Positions 1 to 5,331 of a DNA stretch of 9,523 bases are shown here, piece after piece. Location: NCBI GenBank assembly GCA_937874195.1, contig CALNBM010000019.1:1-9523 (forward strand), written 5' to 3'. The notes beneath the pieces are model-generated. The model ran no database searches, had not been told where the DNA came from, and worked only from the letters and a program-made list of their open reading frames with translations. Position 1 is the stretch's first letter. Every line of letters starts with the position of its first letter. Source of the DNA: an uncultured Clostridia bacterium (GTDB taxonomy: Bacteria; Bacillota; Clostridia; Christensenellales; UBA1242). The position numbers and the translations under genes were made by a program.

Positions 1-53
1 TCGGCTAGTGCTTGATGGATAATGCTTAGTGCTAATAATTGGTATGGTGTCAT
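1..53 (-). CDS. Start of a small phage gene, cut by the window edge
   Basis: Seventeen complete codons are visible, beginning MTPYQLLALSIIHQALA, and the frame is open to the window edge. The ATG at 53-51 has a good Shine-Dalgarno, AAGGAG five bases upstream. It is the first gene after the ArpU/DUF1492-like regulator and follows a promoter (118-146) and a leader hairpin (70-95), so it probably opens the next transcription unit. The N-terminus resembles short Firmicutes phage proteins that begin 'xxYELLANAIIxQAV' and sit near HNH/terminase genes. That resemblance is from memory and too short to assign a function. Confidence 0.6.
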   Translation of the reverse strand, partial: MTPYQLLALSIIHQALA

Positions 54-69
54 ATCTTCTCCTTACAAC

Positions 70-95
70 AAAAAAGCGACACTCTCCGCATCGCT
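70..95 (-). terminator. Leader hairpin with T-run (attenuator- or terminator-like)
   Basis: Read on the minus strand, AGCGAT (95-90) can pair with GTCGCT (80-75) around a 9-nt loop, with one T-G wobble, and a run of Ts follows (75-70). It lies after the regulator gene and after the 118-123 promoter, but before the Shine-Dalgarno of the gene at 53. It could end the early operon, act as an attenuator for the next operon, or be chance. The stem is short, so any termination would be partial. Confidence 0.4.
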
Positions 96-117
96 CTTCG
101 CATTTCTTTACATTTAC

Positions 118-146
118 ATTATAACATGTTTATTTTTTAAACAACA
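118..146 (-). promoter_or_regulatory. Extended -10 promoter for the downstream (late?) genes
   Basis: On the minus strand a perfect TATAAT lies at 123-118, preceded by TGT (126-124), giving the extended -10 motif TGnTATAAT. Possible -35 hexamers are TGTTGT at 146-141 (17-bp spacer) or TTGTTT at 144-139 (15-bp spacer). Neither is a strong match, which fits an activator-dependent promoter. Transcription would start near 111 and run into the gene at 53. The element sits directly after the ArpU-like gene, where Gram-positive phages often place the switch to late expression. Confidence 0.6.
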
Positions 147-162
147 CGACATAGCACGACAT
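145..162 (-). repeat. Two direct repeats ATGTCGTG, candidate operator
   Basis: The 8-mer CACGACAT occurs at 145-152 and 155-162 on the plus strand (ATGTCGTG on the minus strand). The centres are 10 bp apart, about one helical turn, and the pair abuts the weak -35 of the promoter at 118-146. Position and spacing fit a binding site for an activator; the DUF1492/ArpU-like protein encoded at 173-601 is the obvious candidate. Binding is inferred only. Confidence 0.45.
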
Positions 163-172
163 TTTTAAATTA

Positions 173-601
173 TTAGCTTAATTTCTTATAAGCGTCTTTT
201 GCACAATGCTCTAACCTTTGCACATGTCGCACACTATAATGCAACTTGCTATCCGCTAAGTCCTCTTGCGTTTTCATGTCTATGTATCTAGCATAAAGGA
301 TGTAAGCGTATGTTTGATTTTTCTTACTAACTTCTCTAATCTTATTAAAAATGATATCTTCCAACTGCCAATACTCTCCCTCGCATTCTTTCACTGCTTT
401 TTGTTGCTCTCGACACATATCGGCTATACTTATGTACTTGTCCTCAGTAGTGTTAAGCCCACCACCATCAACCTTGCCAGCACTTTCGTCTGAACTGCTA
501 ATAACGCAAATGCTCTCTGTGAGTTTATACAATCTATCCTTTTCCATTTCTAACCGTTGCTTTAATCTCCGCAACTGGTCAAATTCTTCAATTCTTCCCA
601 T
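173..601 (-). CDS. DUF1492/ArpU-like phage transcriptional regulator
   Basis: This 142-residue protein has an N-terminal helical, charged segment (about 3-30), a glycine-rich break (GGG near 46-48), a second helical segment (60-92) and a C-terminal sigma-70 region-4-like helix-turn-helix (about 100-141: YARYIDMKTQEDLADSKLHY, then VRHVQRL). This layout is that of DUF1492/ArpU/RinA-type proteins, which in Gram-positive phages sit at the end of the early operon and are implicated in late transcription. Its place just before a promoter with paired repeats supports that role. I place the start at the ATG at 601, preceded by AGGAG five to six bases upstream. A GTG at 607 is in frame but has no room for a ribosome binding site. 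The stop is TAA at 175-173. Confidence 0.75.
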   Translation of the reverse strand: MGRIEEFDQLRRLKQRLEMEKDRLYKLTESICVISSSDESAGKVDGGGLNTTEDKYISIADMCREQQKAVKECEGEYWQLEDIIFNKIREVSKKNQTYAYILYARYIDMKTQEDLADSKLHYSVRHVQRLEHCAKDAYKKLS

Positions 602-603
602 AA

Positions 604-978
604 TCACTCCTTTTGTTCTTTTACATTCCTTTTAATTTTACTACCGCAGTTCGGGCAGTAGTTCATATATTTATCTGTCCAAAAAACTTGATGTACCGCC
701 GCTCTGCCACAATCGCAAAAATCTTCCGTGTCACACCCGACAACTATCTCTTTAATCAAGCTATTCATATTGTAATCACAACAACTGCAAACATTATATT
801 CATTTGCTATTAACCTGCACTCCTCACGGCTTGGCTCGTCGAGTTTCTCTTTTAGTCCATTTACTTGATTTCTCAATCCCAATATTCCTTGCGCCAAAAG
901 GGCATCTACGCCAAGAGCATATGCGCCTATATCGTCAATATTCTTGATTATTATTTCAATCAATTCTTGCTTATTCAT
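604..978 (-). CDS. Phage protein with C-terminal zinc-ribbon cysteines
   Basis: The product has 124 residues. Residues 1-50 look helical. The second half carries cysteine clusters: C64/C66/C67, then C82, C88-x-C90 and C108-P-N-C111-G. The last two pairs look like the two knuckles of a zinc ribbon, with 'YCPNCGSKI' as a typical second knuckle. Small zinc-ribbon proteins of this kind are common and mostly uncharacterised in Firmicutes phages, so nucleic-acid or protein binding is a guess. The ATG at 978 overlaps the end of the upstream gene by 8 nt and has AAGGA eight bases upstream. Its TGA ends 2 nt before the start of the regulator, whose ribosome site lies inside this gene, which suggests coupled translation. 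Confidence 0.7.
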   Translation of the reverse strand: MNKQELIEIIIKNIDDIGAYALGVDALLAQGILGLRNQVNGLKEKLDEPSREECRLIANEYNVCSCCDYNMNSLIKEIVVGCDTEDFCDCGRAAVHQVFWTDKYMNYCPNCGSKIKRNVKEQKE

Positions 979-1354
979 CGCTTTTTCCTTTTAACTCTTT
1001 AATTTTGTTTTCTAGAAAGAACTTAAAGTCATCGCACGCCAGTCTATAACCGTTTTCAAAATCGTTTAATTCCTTGTATGAGTTTTTCAGATTTTTAAGG
1101 TATGTTTGCAATTCTTCCAACTTTTCAACAGCGACCTTGTTTTGCTCGGATTTGAGTTCATTTTCGCTCCAAATAATTTTTTCAAGATAATCTAGTACAA
1201 AATTTATTCCCTCTGCATAGCCAAAATAAAAACTAGACCAAACATTTTCTTCATCATTAATCAACTTGTTTTTGTGTTTTTCCCTAGCCTCTTTTTCATA
1301 TTTCTTACACCAATTTAAAATTGCTTCAATATCGTGTTTAGTTGCTACTTTCAT
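971..1354 (-). CDS. Hypothetical coiled-coil phage protein
   Basis: This is a 127-residue, highly charged, probably all-helical protein. Long stretches rich in K, E and L (about 60-97 and 112-124) suggest coiled coil. The central 'SSFYFGYAEGINFVLDYL' (41-58) looks like the aromatic helix found in many small phage proteins with no known function. The ATG at 1354 follows AAGGAG with a seven-base spacer and lies inside the end of the preceding gene (17-nt overlap), as expected for translational coupling. I do not recognise a family with a function. Confidence 0.6.
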   Translation of the reverse strand: MKVATKHDIEAILNWCKKYEKEAREKHKNKLINDEENVWSSFYFGYAEGINFVLDYLEKIIWSENELKSEQNKVAVEKLEELQTYLKNLKNSYKELNDFENGYRLACDDFKFFLENKIKELKGKSDE

Positions 1355-1751
1355 CTTCCAACTCCTTTCGGGCTTGGTCTAACCTCAAATCAATATATTG
1401 TTCTTCGTTTTCCACTTTTTCTAGTTCATAATAATTACTTGGTATTTCGTTCTTTAAAGCCCTTTTGTAGACTTCGAGTTCTTGGCTTAATAATCTATTG
1501 TTTTGACTAACCATAAAACTTGTTTCTAGTATTTTCTCACAGCTTTGGTTGGCTTGGTGTATGCCTTTTAAATCTTCCACACTGCCGAGATTTTCGTACT
1601 CAGCTAATTTTTCAACAATGTTATGGAATAGCCAAACAGCATTTTCTTTTTTGTCGTTTTCAATTATTCCACCAAAAACGTTTGATTTATAATTACATTT
1701 TGTTTGTGTGATTTGCTTTACTACAGGCAGTTTTTTAGTCAACCTACTCAT
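1338..1751 (-). CDS. Hypothetical phage protein with 'KLAEYENLG' motif
   Basis: This 137-residue protein contains 'IVEKLAEYENLGSVEDLK' at about 46-63. The string 'KLAxYExLGxxEDL' recurs in small accessory proteins of Clostridia and Bacilli phages; I know of no function for it. The rest is charged and helical. The ATG at 1751 is preferred over an in-frame ATG at 1772: AAGGAAGG lies about six bases upstream of 1751, while the upstream ATG would place that site inside the coding region. It overlaps the TAG of the previous gene by 8 nt. Confidence 0.6.
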   Translation of the reverse strand: MSRLTKKLPVVKQITQTKCNYKSNVFGGIIENDKKENAVWLFHNIVEKLAEYENLGSVEDLKGIHQANQSCEKILETSFMVSQNNRLLSQELEVYKRALKNEIPSNYYELEKVENEEQYIDLRLDQARKELEDESSN

Positions 1752-2004
1752 CTCGCACCTTCCTTTTAGCATTCACAATTTGAATTTCAAACGTATCATC
1801 ATTACTTGTAAAGTGCCTATTATAATGCTCAAAGCCATCATCTTTTTTGTAACAATATTCTTTTATAAAGTCGTCACATATAGTTGTGACCGTTGCAAAA
1901 TATACTCTATTATTTATGCCCATACTTTCGTCAATAAAATAAAGGTTTTTATGCTTATCAGTTTTTGCATTTTCTAATAGCTTTAAAAATTCCTGTTTAT
2001 TCAC
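1744..2004 (-). CDS. Hypothetical small phage protein, GTG start
   Basis: The product has 86 residues and begins MNKQEFLKLLENAKTDKHKN. It shows no membrane segment and no motif I recognise. A helical N-terminus is followed by a segment with alternating hydrophobic residues (NRVYFATVTTICDDFI, about 32-47) that could be beta strand. The start is GTG at 2004, well supported by GAGGAGG with a six-base spacer. It overlaps the TGA of the 27-codon gene upstream in the compact GTGA arrangement. It shares its first four residues, MNKQ, with the zinc-ribbon gene at 604-978, which could be chance. Confidence 0.6.
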   Translation of the reverse strand: MNKQEFLKLLENAKTDKHKNLYFIDESMGINNRVYFATVTTICDDFIKEYCYKKDDGFEHYNRHFTSNDDTFEIQIVNAKRKVRDE

Positions 2005-2084
2005 TCTCCACCTCCTCGAACTTGTTGCCTATCGCCATAAACACTAGACTTACCCTTGTCGGTTTCACTTATGTAAATTATCAT
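2001..2084 (-). CDS. Tiny gene of 27 codons in the accessory block
   Basis: The ORF encodes MIIYISETDKGKSSVYGDRQ followed by QVRGGGE. Length alone would not support it, but the context does. The ATG at 2084 has a near-perfect AAAGGAGG six bases upstream. It starts inside the end of the preceding gene (20-nt overlap), and its TGA overlaps the GTG start of the next gene. Its end encodes the next gene's Shine-Dalgarno as RGGGE codons. It may make a real microprotein, or act mainly as a leader that couples translation of its neighbours. The frame stays open further upstream to 2198, but that part lies inside the 2065-2304 gene. Confidence 0.5.
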   Translation of the reverse strand: MIIYISETDKGKSSVYGDRQQVRGGGE

Positions 2085-2304
2085 TTTGCACCTCCTTTGT
2101 AAAACTAAATCTAACAAAAACATCACCACTCTTGTGGTTTGTAGCAAGCCCTGTAATTTCTCTTTCGCCATGCAATATTTGCTTAAATATTTCAGCAACT
2201 AAACCATATTTTAGTGGTTTAGGGTTTTTATTATCCTCTTCGCTTTTTACAAACTCCAAAAGTTCTTTTTGCATTTCTGCATCTATTTGACCTATAAAAC
2301 TCAT
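2065..2304 (-). CDS. Hypothetical small phage protein
   Basis: The 79-residue product begins MSFIGQIDAEMQKELLEFVK. An acidic helical N-terminal half is followed by a more beta-like C-terminal part (GLATNHKSGDVFVRFSFTKE). No cysteine pairs, membrane helix or known motif are seen. The ATG at 2304 overlaps the TGA of the upstream gene (ATGA) and has GGGAGG four bases upstream, so the frame fits the operon. It overlaps the tiny gene at 2001-2084 in another frame. Confidence 0.6.
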   Translation of the reverse strand: MSFIGQIDAEMQKELLEFVKSEEDNKNPKPLKYGLVAEIFKQILHGEREITGLATNHKSGDVFVRFSFTKEVQNDNLHK

Positions 2305-2582
2305 AAACCCTCCCTAAAATGGCAACCCTCTGCCAACTTTTCATAATCCTTGTTTAATAAACCTAAGCTGTCAATAATGCCTTTTGGTGTTAAGTCATAT
2401 TTGCCATGCACATAGTTATAAACAAATTGTGGGGCATTTTTGTATTGTTTAATTCTTTCTTGTTTGTATATTAAGCCGTTGCCGTGTTGTAAAAACAACA
2501 TATTTGCATTTTTATTTGCATGGTCATCACGGCTTTGTAAAAGGTTTAAAAAATCACCTAAAAATTTATTTAAATCACTCAT
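2301..2582 (-). CDS. Hypothetical small phage protein
   Basis: The 93-residue product begins MSDLNKFLGDFLNLLQSRDD. It appears soluble and mostly helical, with an aromatic central stretch (QFVYNYVHGKYDLTPKGIID). I do not recognise it. I use the ATG at 2582, which forms an ATGA overlap with the preceding stop. The nearby GGGGTGG is a weak ribosome site, so initiation may depend on coupling. A GTG at 2588 is in frame but no better placed. Confidence 0.55.
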   Translation of the reverse strand: MSDLNKFLGDFLNLLQSRDDHANKNANMLFLQHGNGLIYKQERIKQYKNAPQFVYNYVHGKYDLTPKGIIDSLGLLNKDYEKLAEGCHFREGL

Positions 2583-2824
2583 AACCACCCCAACTCTTTT
2601 ATTTGCTTTTGTATGGCTTTGTGCAACTTTTTATCCACCAACAAGGTGTCTATTTCTTTGCAGTGGCTTACCGACCAACATGCAAATCTATTACATTGAA
2701 AAATAACATGTTCTTTTGTAAATTCATCCGCCTCTTTGTCATATCTAACTATCCCTAGGCAATCAATTTCTTTTTTAAAACCTAACTCGTTAAACATGTC
2801 TTGGACTGTTTGTTTCTTTTCCAT
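2579..2824 (-). CDS. Hypothetical phage protein of the 'ELGW' small-protein type
   Basis: The product has 81 residues: 'VQDMFNELGFKKE' near the N-terminus, 'IVRYDKEADEF' followed by a beta-like 'HVIFQC', and an end 'LHKAIQKQIKELGWL'. This order (short helix with MFxELG, two strands, a final helix ending QxxELGW) is a common layout of small Firmicutes phage proteins without an assigned role. The ATG at 2824 is preceded by GGGAGG with a seven-base spacer and lies one base after the upstream TGA. Confidence 0.6.
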   Translation of the reverse strand: MEKKQTVQDMFNELGFKKEIDCLGIVRYDKEADEFTKEHVIFQCNRFACWSVSHCKEIDTLLVDKKLHKAIQKQIKELGWL

Positions 2825-2825
2825 A

Positions 2826-3014
2826 TCAATCCTCCCAATAATGATTACTTTGGCATTTTTCTTTTAACTCTTTTATAGAGCGGTGTTGTGGTAAGGTAAA
2901 GTTCTTACCCGGGCTATAATATTTAGCCCAATAGAACCCGCTGCCACGCTCAATAACAAACTTGCCAAATTTGCCTTGAGCGACTTGCTTATTGTTTACT
3001 TTTTCCCATTTCAT
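2826..3014 (-). CDS. Hypothetical 62-residue phage protein
   Basis: This is a small basic protein beginning MKWEKVNNKQVAQGKFGKFV. It is rich in aromatic and basic residues; residues 15-45 could form a small beta sheet (KFVIERGSGFYWAKYYSPG) before a helix (IKELKEKCQ). No known family is recognised. The ATG at 3014 overlaps the TGA of the cytosine methyltransferase gene (ATGA), and GGAGG lies seven bases upstream, inside that gene. Confidence 0.55.
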   Translation of the reverse strand: MKWEKVNNKQVAQGKFGKFVIERGSGFYWAKYYSPGKNFTLPQHRSIKELKEKCQSNHYWED

Positions 3015-3988
3015 AGGCTGTCCTCCAATTTAAACCATTGCTGGTATATTTCTTTTGCTATACGCTTTATCATAACCGGTGGAACGCTCATACCAACCAC
3101 ATAGCACACATGTCCTAGTTTGTTATTTTCAAAAATATAGTCTTGAGGAAAAGTGCTAGCGTTAATTAGATCCTCGGGGCTTACTTTTGTTTTTTCATCT
3201 AAACGATAGTAGTCTGGGTTGCCAGCTCTAATTGTTGGAAATACGCGCCCGGTTGTTAATAGCGCATGCGTATATAGTTTATAAACACCCTCTACGCGCA
3301 TACTAACATCACACAAAGTTTTATCTTGATTTGTTGCTAGGTCCAACAAGCGTTGGCACTCACTGTCCTCTTTTTCAACCCTAAAACCAACGCCATCTTT
3401 TATTGTTTCAAAGCAAATGCGCTTATAGTTAAATGACAAGTTTAGTTCTGGGTAGTTTAAATCGTTTCTATGGGCTATTAGTATAAACCTACTACGCTTT
3501 TGTGGCACGCCCATTTTGTCGCCTCTAACAAGCCAGTGCTTAGGCTTGTAACCTATTGCGCTTAATTCTTTATAGATTCTTTGCACATAAGCCCAAGCCT
3601 TACCCTTTGTTAAGCCCTCGACATTTTCCATTAAAACTACTTTTGGTTTTAATTTAGCCACGGTTTCAATAAACACAAAACTTAAATCATCTAAGGTTTG
3701 TAGTTTTTGCCCCTCTTTAAACTTTCGTTCAACACCCCAATCATCCTCGCGCTTAGTATTTCCAATGCTAAATGTAGTGCAAGGTGGGGAGCCATCCAAA
3801 ATATCTAGGTCAAATAGTTCTGGCGACAATTCCTCGTTGGGTATTTTATTAAAGTCGCGAATATCCATTAAAAAGTTATATTTTGGCTTGTGATTAGTGT
3901 TATAAATATTGTTCATTTTCGGGTCTATTTCCACATTGCCAATAACATCAAACCCAGCTAATTTATAACCCATAGTAGACCCCCCCAC
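3011..3988 (-). CDS. Cytosine-C5 DNA methyltransferase, main part (frame-shifted from its N-terminus)
   Basis: It would transfer a methyl group from S-adenosylmethionine to C5 of cytosine in DNA. Numbering from the GTG at 3988 (325 residues), motif IV is DGSPPC at 65-70 with catalytic Cys70, motif VI is ENV at 121-123, motif VIII is QKRSR at 163-167, then TIR (motif IX) and 'VVGMSVPP' (motif X) near the end. Motif I is broken: only GGSTMGYKLAGF remains in this frame. The missing FSTFSCGG lies directly upstream in another frame that opens at ATG 4127 (next entry), with a G7 run (3980-3986) at the junction. Two more Gs, or one fewer, would restore one protein of about 372 residues. As it stands the enzyme is probably inactive unless ribosomes slip. 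No restriction partner is seen, so it is a phage orphan methyltransferase. Confidence 0.85.
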   Translation of the reverse strand: MGGSTMGYKLAGFDVIGNVEIDPKMNNIYNTNHKPKYNFLMDIRDFNKIPNEELSPELFDLDILDGSPPCTTFSIGNTKREDDWGVERKFKEGQKLQTLDDLSFVFIETVAKLKPKVVLMENVEGLTKGKAWAYVQRIYKELSAIGYKPKHWLVRGDKMGVPQKRSRFILIAHRNDLNYPELNLSFNYKRICFETIKDGVGFRVEKEDSECQRLLDLATNQDKTLCDVSMRVEGVYKLYTHALLTTGRVFPTIRAGNPDYYRLDEKTKVSPEDLINASTFPQDYIFENNKLGHVCYVVGMSVPPVMIKRIAKEIYQQWFKLEDSL

Positions 3989-4127
3989 AAGAGAAAGTGC
4001 TAAATACGGTTTTGTTTATTTTCGGCACTTTGTCTAAGTCTTTAAGCCACCATTTCCAATCATCACTTGTTTTAATTTTAAGTGGGTTTTTATCGCCCTC
4101 ATGGTCAAATAAAGTTAGTTGTTGCAT
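3963..4127 (-). CDS. Out-of-frame N-terminal segment of the cytosine-C5 methyltransferase
   Basis: The ATG at 4127 opens a 54-codon frame beginning MQQLTLFDHEGDKNPLKIKT and continuing through DDWKWWLKDLDKVPKIN to VFSTFSCGG. It then runs out of frame to a TAA at 3965-3963. 'FSTFSCGG' is the start of C5-methyltransferase motif I, which continues as GSTMGYKLAGF in the frame of the 3011-3988 entry. The start overlaps the upstream methyltransferase stop by 13 nt, with GAGG about ten bases before the ATG. This fits the packing of the operon, whereas a start at 3988 would leave a 126-nt gap. I read both pieces as one gene, 3011-4127, split at the G7 tract. Confidence 0.8.
   Translation of the reverse strand: MQQLTLFDHEGDKNPLKIKTSDDWKWWLKDLDKVPKINKTVFSTFSCGGVYYGL
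3980..3986 (-). repeat. Poly-G tract (G7) at the methyltransferase frameshift
   Basis: Seven Gs on the coding strand follow TGT (Cys of FSTFSC) and precede TCTACTATG. Reading both flanks in frame needs a G count divisible by three. Nine would give FSCGGGSTMG, which matches the usual spacing of motif I; seven leaves the gene out of frame. It may be a contingency (phase-variation) tract, a slippage site or a base-calling error. Confidence 0.85.
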
Positions 4128-4894
4128 ACGCCACCATCCTCGCCACAGTCATCAAAGAAAGTGTTTTGTTCTGGCTTTGTAGTTTCAATGTCAAACATAT
4201 CAAATATAGATGGTTTGCTTTGCTTGTCTTTAATTCGCTTTTGCGCACTTTTAAAATGCGTTTTGTCTAATTCAAACATAAGAAACTCCCTTTGTGTATC
4301 CAAGGCGGCAACACCGGTTGACCCGCTCCCTCCAAAACCATCGAACACAACCCCCCCCCGTGGGCAAAATGTGTTTATTAACTTAATTAACAAAGGTAGG
4401 GGCTTTTGGCAGCTATGTATTAAATCTTGCACCTTAGCACAATGAATAACATCGCTTATAGCAACATTAGGTGGGGTGGGTTTGCCTTTTAGTAATAAAT
4501 ACATAGGCTCATATTGTGGGCGTGTATAATAACCTAAGCCAAAGTTGTTTTTAACCCAAATAGGCATTGACTTAATTTCAAAAGGTGTTTTCTTGATAGC
4601 CCTTTCAAAAGCTGGAATTGTTGACCAACCCATAAAGGTAATTGCAAAACTATCATTTTTTAAAATACGGTAACACTCGGTAAAATAATCAGTTAGCAAT
4701 TGGTCAAACTCTTCATCACTTAGGTTATCATTTAAAATAACCTCAAACTTTTCTTGCCTATGTTGTGAACTAAAATTTATGTTATAGGGTGGGTCGGTTA
4801 AAATAAAATCCACACACTCGCCGGGTAAGGTTCTTGTTGCCGTAATACAATCATCGTTATAAATGTTGTTTGTTTCGTAATTACCCAGCATCAT
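4115..4894 (-). CDS. DNA adenine-N6 methyltransferase, beta-class
   Basis: This 259-residue enzyme has the catalytic motif DPPY at 34-37 and the SAM-binding motif FGGSG at 187-191 near the C-terminus. That order (catalytic motif first) defines the beta class. DPPY rather than SPPY favours adenine-N6 over cytosine-N4. 'HSCQKP' (160-165) matches the conserved H-x-x-Q-KP segment, and the central part (57-140) would hold target recognition. The tail, including 'SIFDMFDIETTKPEQNTFF', is acidic and low in complexity. A G9 run (4351-4359) encodes RGGV just before the FGGSG motif and is in frame here. The ATG at 4894 overlaps the upstream TGA; a second ATG follows at 4891. No restriction endonuclease gene is near, so protection of phage DNA from host restriction is the likely role. 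The target sequence cannot be read from the gene. Confidence 0.88.
   Translation of the reverse strand: MMLGNYETNNIYNDDCITATRTLPGECVDFILTDPPYNINFSSQHRQEKFEVILNDNLSDEEFDQLLTDYFTECYRILKNDSFAITFMGWSTIPAFERAIKKTPFEIKSMPIWVKNNFGLGYYTRPQYEPMYLLLKGKPTPPNVAISDVIHCAKVQDLIHSCQKPLPLLIKLINTFCPRGGVVFDGFGGSGSTGVAALDTQREFLMFELDKTHFKSAQKRIKDKQSKPSIFDMFDIETTKPEQNTFFDDCGEDGGVCNN
4351..4359 (-). repeat. Poly-G tract (G9) in the adenine methyltransferase
   Basis: Nine consecutive Gs on the coding strand, in the codons for R179-G180-G181-V182, lie directly ahead of the SAM-binding motif. The frame is intact at nine. In an AT-rich sequence this is the longest G/C homopolymer of the window, and it lies a few hundred bases from the G7 tract in the adjacent cytosine methyltransferase. 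Confidence 0.85.
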
Positions 4895-5322
4895 AGGACC
4901 ACACCTCGCATAATTCTTATACCTAAATCGTAAAGGCTACGGGTGTATGAATAACTTTTGTCAATCTTGTGGGATATTGTTTTCCAACCATAGCCTAAAA
5001 ATATCCTATACTCGCAAACTTGCTTAATGGCAAAATTACTTTCTAGTGATGGTGTTGTTTTAATTACTGCCAAAAAACGCTCGAGATCCAACTGGATGCC
5101 AAACAATATTTGCTCAAGTTCTATTTGCTTTGTTTCTAATTCCTCCAACCTTTCTAAAAAGTGCTCTATGTAAGATCCGTGGTTGTTTGATTTTGGCATA
5201 CCATCATTGGCACCGGTTTTAGGAAAGCCACCCAACTCTCGCAATTCTTGTTGTTTTAGAATACAAGACCTAATATCGCTTTTGGTTTTGTAGTAATTTT
5301 TTAAAGTTGTATTAAAATCCAT
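4891..5322 (-). CDS. DUF1492-like helix-turn-helix phage protein
   Basis: The 143-residue protein has an N-terminal helical segment with 'KQQELRELGG' (23-32), a loop containing 'GMPKSNNHG' (41-49), a coiled-coil-like acidic stretch (52-84), and a C-terminal helix-turn-helix candidate (about 104-137, 'YRIFLGYGWKTISHKIDKSY' and beyond). The order matches the DUF1492/ArpU-like regulator at 173-601, so the two look like distant relatives within one phage. It sits between the initiator and the methyltransferases. A transcriptional role is plausible but unproven. The ATG at 5322 follows AGGAGGG closely. Its TGA overlaps the start of the adenine methyltransferase. Confidence 0.65.
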   Translation of the reverse strand: MDFNTTLKNYYKTKSDIRSCILKQQELRELGGFPKTGANDGMPKSNNHGSYIEHFLERLEELETKQIELEQILFGIQLDLERFLAVIKTTPSLESNFAIKQVCEYRIFLGYGWKTISHKIDKSYSYTRSLYDLGIRIMRGVVL

Positions 5323-5331
5323 TTTTCCCTC

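Noticed and set aside
602..607. GTG at 607 as start of the regulator
   Set aside because: It is almost in contact with the Shine-Dalgarno; the ATG at 601 has proper spacing.
2085..2198. Extension of the 27-codon gene upstream to 2198
   Set aside because: That part lies wholly inside the 2065-2304 gene and has no ribosome site; the ATG at 2084 does.
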